Position numbers and translations under genes: made by a program. Under the pieces are notes generated by a model, which saw nothing but the letters and a program-made list of their open reading frames with translations, was not told the DNA's origin and did no database searches. 64,000 nt of DNA. Origin: Thermococcus peptonophilus (GTDB lineage Archaea > Methanobacteriota_B > Thermococci > Thermococcales > Thermococcaceae). Each line of letters begins with the position of its first letter. Position 1 is the first letter of the stretch. The stretch is from NCBI RefSeq assembly GCF_001592435.1, contig NZ_CP014750.1, forward strand, positions 496,001 through 560,000, read 5' to 3'. Positions 62,656 to 64,000 of the stretch are shown one piece after another.

Positions 62656-64000
62656 GTGAAGAGGGTTGTCTGTCCTTACTGCGGCTTTGGCTGCAACCTT
62701 CTCATTGATCCAGCTACACTAAAAGTAAAGCCATACAAAGGCGAGCCTAACAGGGGTAAACTCTGTCCTAAAGGCCTACACGCAACGGAGATTGTGAAGT
62801 CAGGAGAGAGACTCAAAAGACCCCTCAAGAGGGTTGGTTCTTCGATGGTTCCAATTTCTTGGGGAGTTGCCATCGGTGAGATAGCAAATAGACTTTTAGA
62901 GATAAGGGAGCTCTACGGCCCCGATGCAGTTGCCTTTCTGGCGTCTTCCAAAGTCTCCAACGAGGAGAACTACCTGCTCCAGAAGATAGCGCGCCTCTTC
63001 GGTACGAACAACATCGACAACTGTGCAAGGCTGTGCCACGAGGGTTCTGTCCACGCCCTAAAGCTGGCAGTTGGCACTGGTACTCAGACAAACCCCTACG
63101 AAGACATACCGAAGTTCAAATCCGTCCTGATCTGGGGATACAACCCTGCCGAGACTCATCCCGTCGTCATGGACTACATAGTACGAGCAAAGAGGAACGG
63201 TGCGAAGATAATAGCCGTTGACGTGAGGGAAACGAGGACAATGGCATTCGCGGATTACAAGCTCGTGATAAGGCCTGGGACGGACATCGTATTAGCCAAC
63301 GCTCTGGCCCACATCATAATCGAGGAGGAGCTCTACAACGGGGACTTCATCCGGAGCAGGACAGCTGGCTTCTCAGAGGTGAGGATGGCTGTCAAAAAGT
63401 ACACGCCCGAATACGCCGAGAGGGTAACCGGAGTTCCTGCCGAAATAATCAGGGAAGTTGCAGGGGAGTTCGCCCTCGCTGGAAGTGGGGCGGTTATGTG
63501 GGGGATGGGCCTGACGCAACATGTTTCTGGTGTAGAAAACATATTAGCGGTCATAAACCTTGCACTCCTCCTCGGATACATCGGCGAGAGGGGTGGCCTC
63601 TACCCGATGCGCGGCCAGAACAACGTACAGGGAGCCGCTTATATGGGCGCCCTGAGCGAGTTCTTACCCGGCTACGTTCCCCTCACCGACGAGAAGTTCA
63701 GGAGGAGAGTTGCAAGGCTCTGGGGCGTTGGCGACCTCCCGACGGAGAGGGGGTTATACCTTACCGAGCTGTGGGAAGCGATAGAAAAGGGGGACATAAC
63801 AGCTCTCTACATCGTCGGAGAAAATCCTGCCGTAAGCGAGGCGGATTTCATGATGGTTAGAAACGCCCTAAAGAAGCTCGACCTCCTCGTCGTCCAGGAC
63901 ATCTTCCCCACGAAGACGGCTCGCTATGCCCACTACCTCCTGCCGGCTTCGGCATTTTGCGAGAAGAGCGGGAGCTACATGAACAGCGAACGGAGAATAC
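62656..64000 (+). CDS. Molybdopterin oxidoreductase, formate dehydrogenase alpha-like, 3' part outside window
   Basis: The first 448 residues are visible. Cys6, Cys9, Cys13 and Cys37 (CPYCGFGC, GKLCPKG) bind one [4Fe-4S] cluster. NCARLCHEGSVHA holds Cys at the position that is Cys or Sec in formate dehydrogenases. GGLYPMRGQNNVQGA and the LIWGYNPAETHP and GENPAVSEADF segments are molybdopterin contacts. GTG 62656 follows AGGTGAT, and TTTTTTAAATTT at 62595-62606 is the TATA region. It may oxidise formate with partner subunits that lie beyond the window. Confidence 0.9.
   Translation, partial: MKRVVCPYCGFGCNLLIDPATLKVKPYKGEPNRGKLCPKGLHATEIVKSGERLKRPLKRVGSSMVPISWGVAIGEIANRLLEIRELYGPDAVAFLASSKVSNEENYLLQKIARLFGTNNIDNCARLCHEGSVHALKLAVGTGTQTNPYEDIPKFKSVLIWGYNPAETHPVVMDYIVRAKRNGAKIIAVDVRETRTMAFADYKLVIRPGTDIVLANALAHIIIEEELYNGDFIRSRTAGFSEVRMAVKKYTPEYAERVTGVPAEIIREVAGEFALAGSGAVMWGMGLTQHVSGVENILAVINLALLLGYIGERGGLYPMRGQNNVQGAAYMGALSEFLPGYVPLTDEKFRRRVARLWGVGDLPTERGLYLTELWEAIEKGDITALYIVGENPAVSEADFMMVRNALKKLDLLVVQDIFPTKTARYAHYLLPASAFCEKSGSYMNSERRI

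Overview
The window comes from a hyperthermophilic euryarchaeon of the order Thermococcales, very probably a Thermococcus close to the T. kodakarensis type. The evidence is the archaeal EF-2, EF-1A, S10 and DEAD-helicase order, CCA-encoding tRNA genes, a 7S SRP RNA, C/D box guide RNAs, GGAGGTGA-type ribosome binding sites, TTTATATA-type TATA boxes, and families such as the stomatin/STOPP pair, Nob1, MptE and UPF0248. Species cannot be settled from this sequence alone.

Layout. 1-6 kb: a partial MinD-type ATPase, the stomatin and STOPP-protease pair, an overlapping AlkA operon with coiled-coil proteins, then two guide-type RNAs and a DUF512 radical SAM protein. 6-16 kb: an AK6/Fap7 kinase, a secreted amidase, Nob1, 5-oxoprolinase (pxpABC), a methylmalonyl-CoA accessory operon (mce, meaB, B12-binding subunit), more guide RNAs and a dihydropteroate-synthase-like protein. 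16-23 kb: DapA-like aldolase, TatD, a frameshifted ferritin-like/DUF835 gene, UPF0248, a metallo-beta-lactamase protein, an M20 peptidase and an HD hydrolase. 23-31 kb is the translation core: EF-2, EF-1A, S10, tRNA-Ser, -Lys and -Leu, a DEAD-box helicase, 7S RNA and UMP kinase, followed by an RHH/PIN toxin-antitoxin pair with a broken antitoxin.

31.4-34.1 kb is an A/T-rich island and the most novel part of the window. It encodes a 26-codon peptide with its own strong ribosome binding site, a T-rich stretch, a radical SAM/SPASM enzyme and an overlapping MFS transporter. This is the layout of a RiPP pathway: precursor, maturase, exporter. The product is not recognised. A short open frame just beyond the transporter may be the tail of a gene displaced by the island.

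34-64 kb: CoA-disulfide-reductase-like flavoprotein, a membrane/EEP fusion, KptA, NAD synthesis (nadB, nadA, and nadC at 60 kb) with a large unknown Nudix-like gene between nadB and nadA, an NSS-type symporter, MptE, a Mut7-C protein, two further MFS transporters, an ABC exporter, a HEPN/MNT module, a sugar nucleotidyltransferase, pdxS-pdxT, and the start of a molybdopterin formate-dehydrogenase-like gene.

Two window-wide themes stand out. First, at least six genes carry single-base frameshifts or an in-frame stop, mostly at short homopolymers, so either real decay or sequence error needs to be resolved. Second, several guide-type RNAs end in D boxes that depart from CTGA (CCGA, CGGA, TCGA) but keep GC-rich closing stems.
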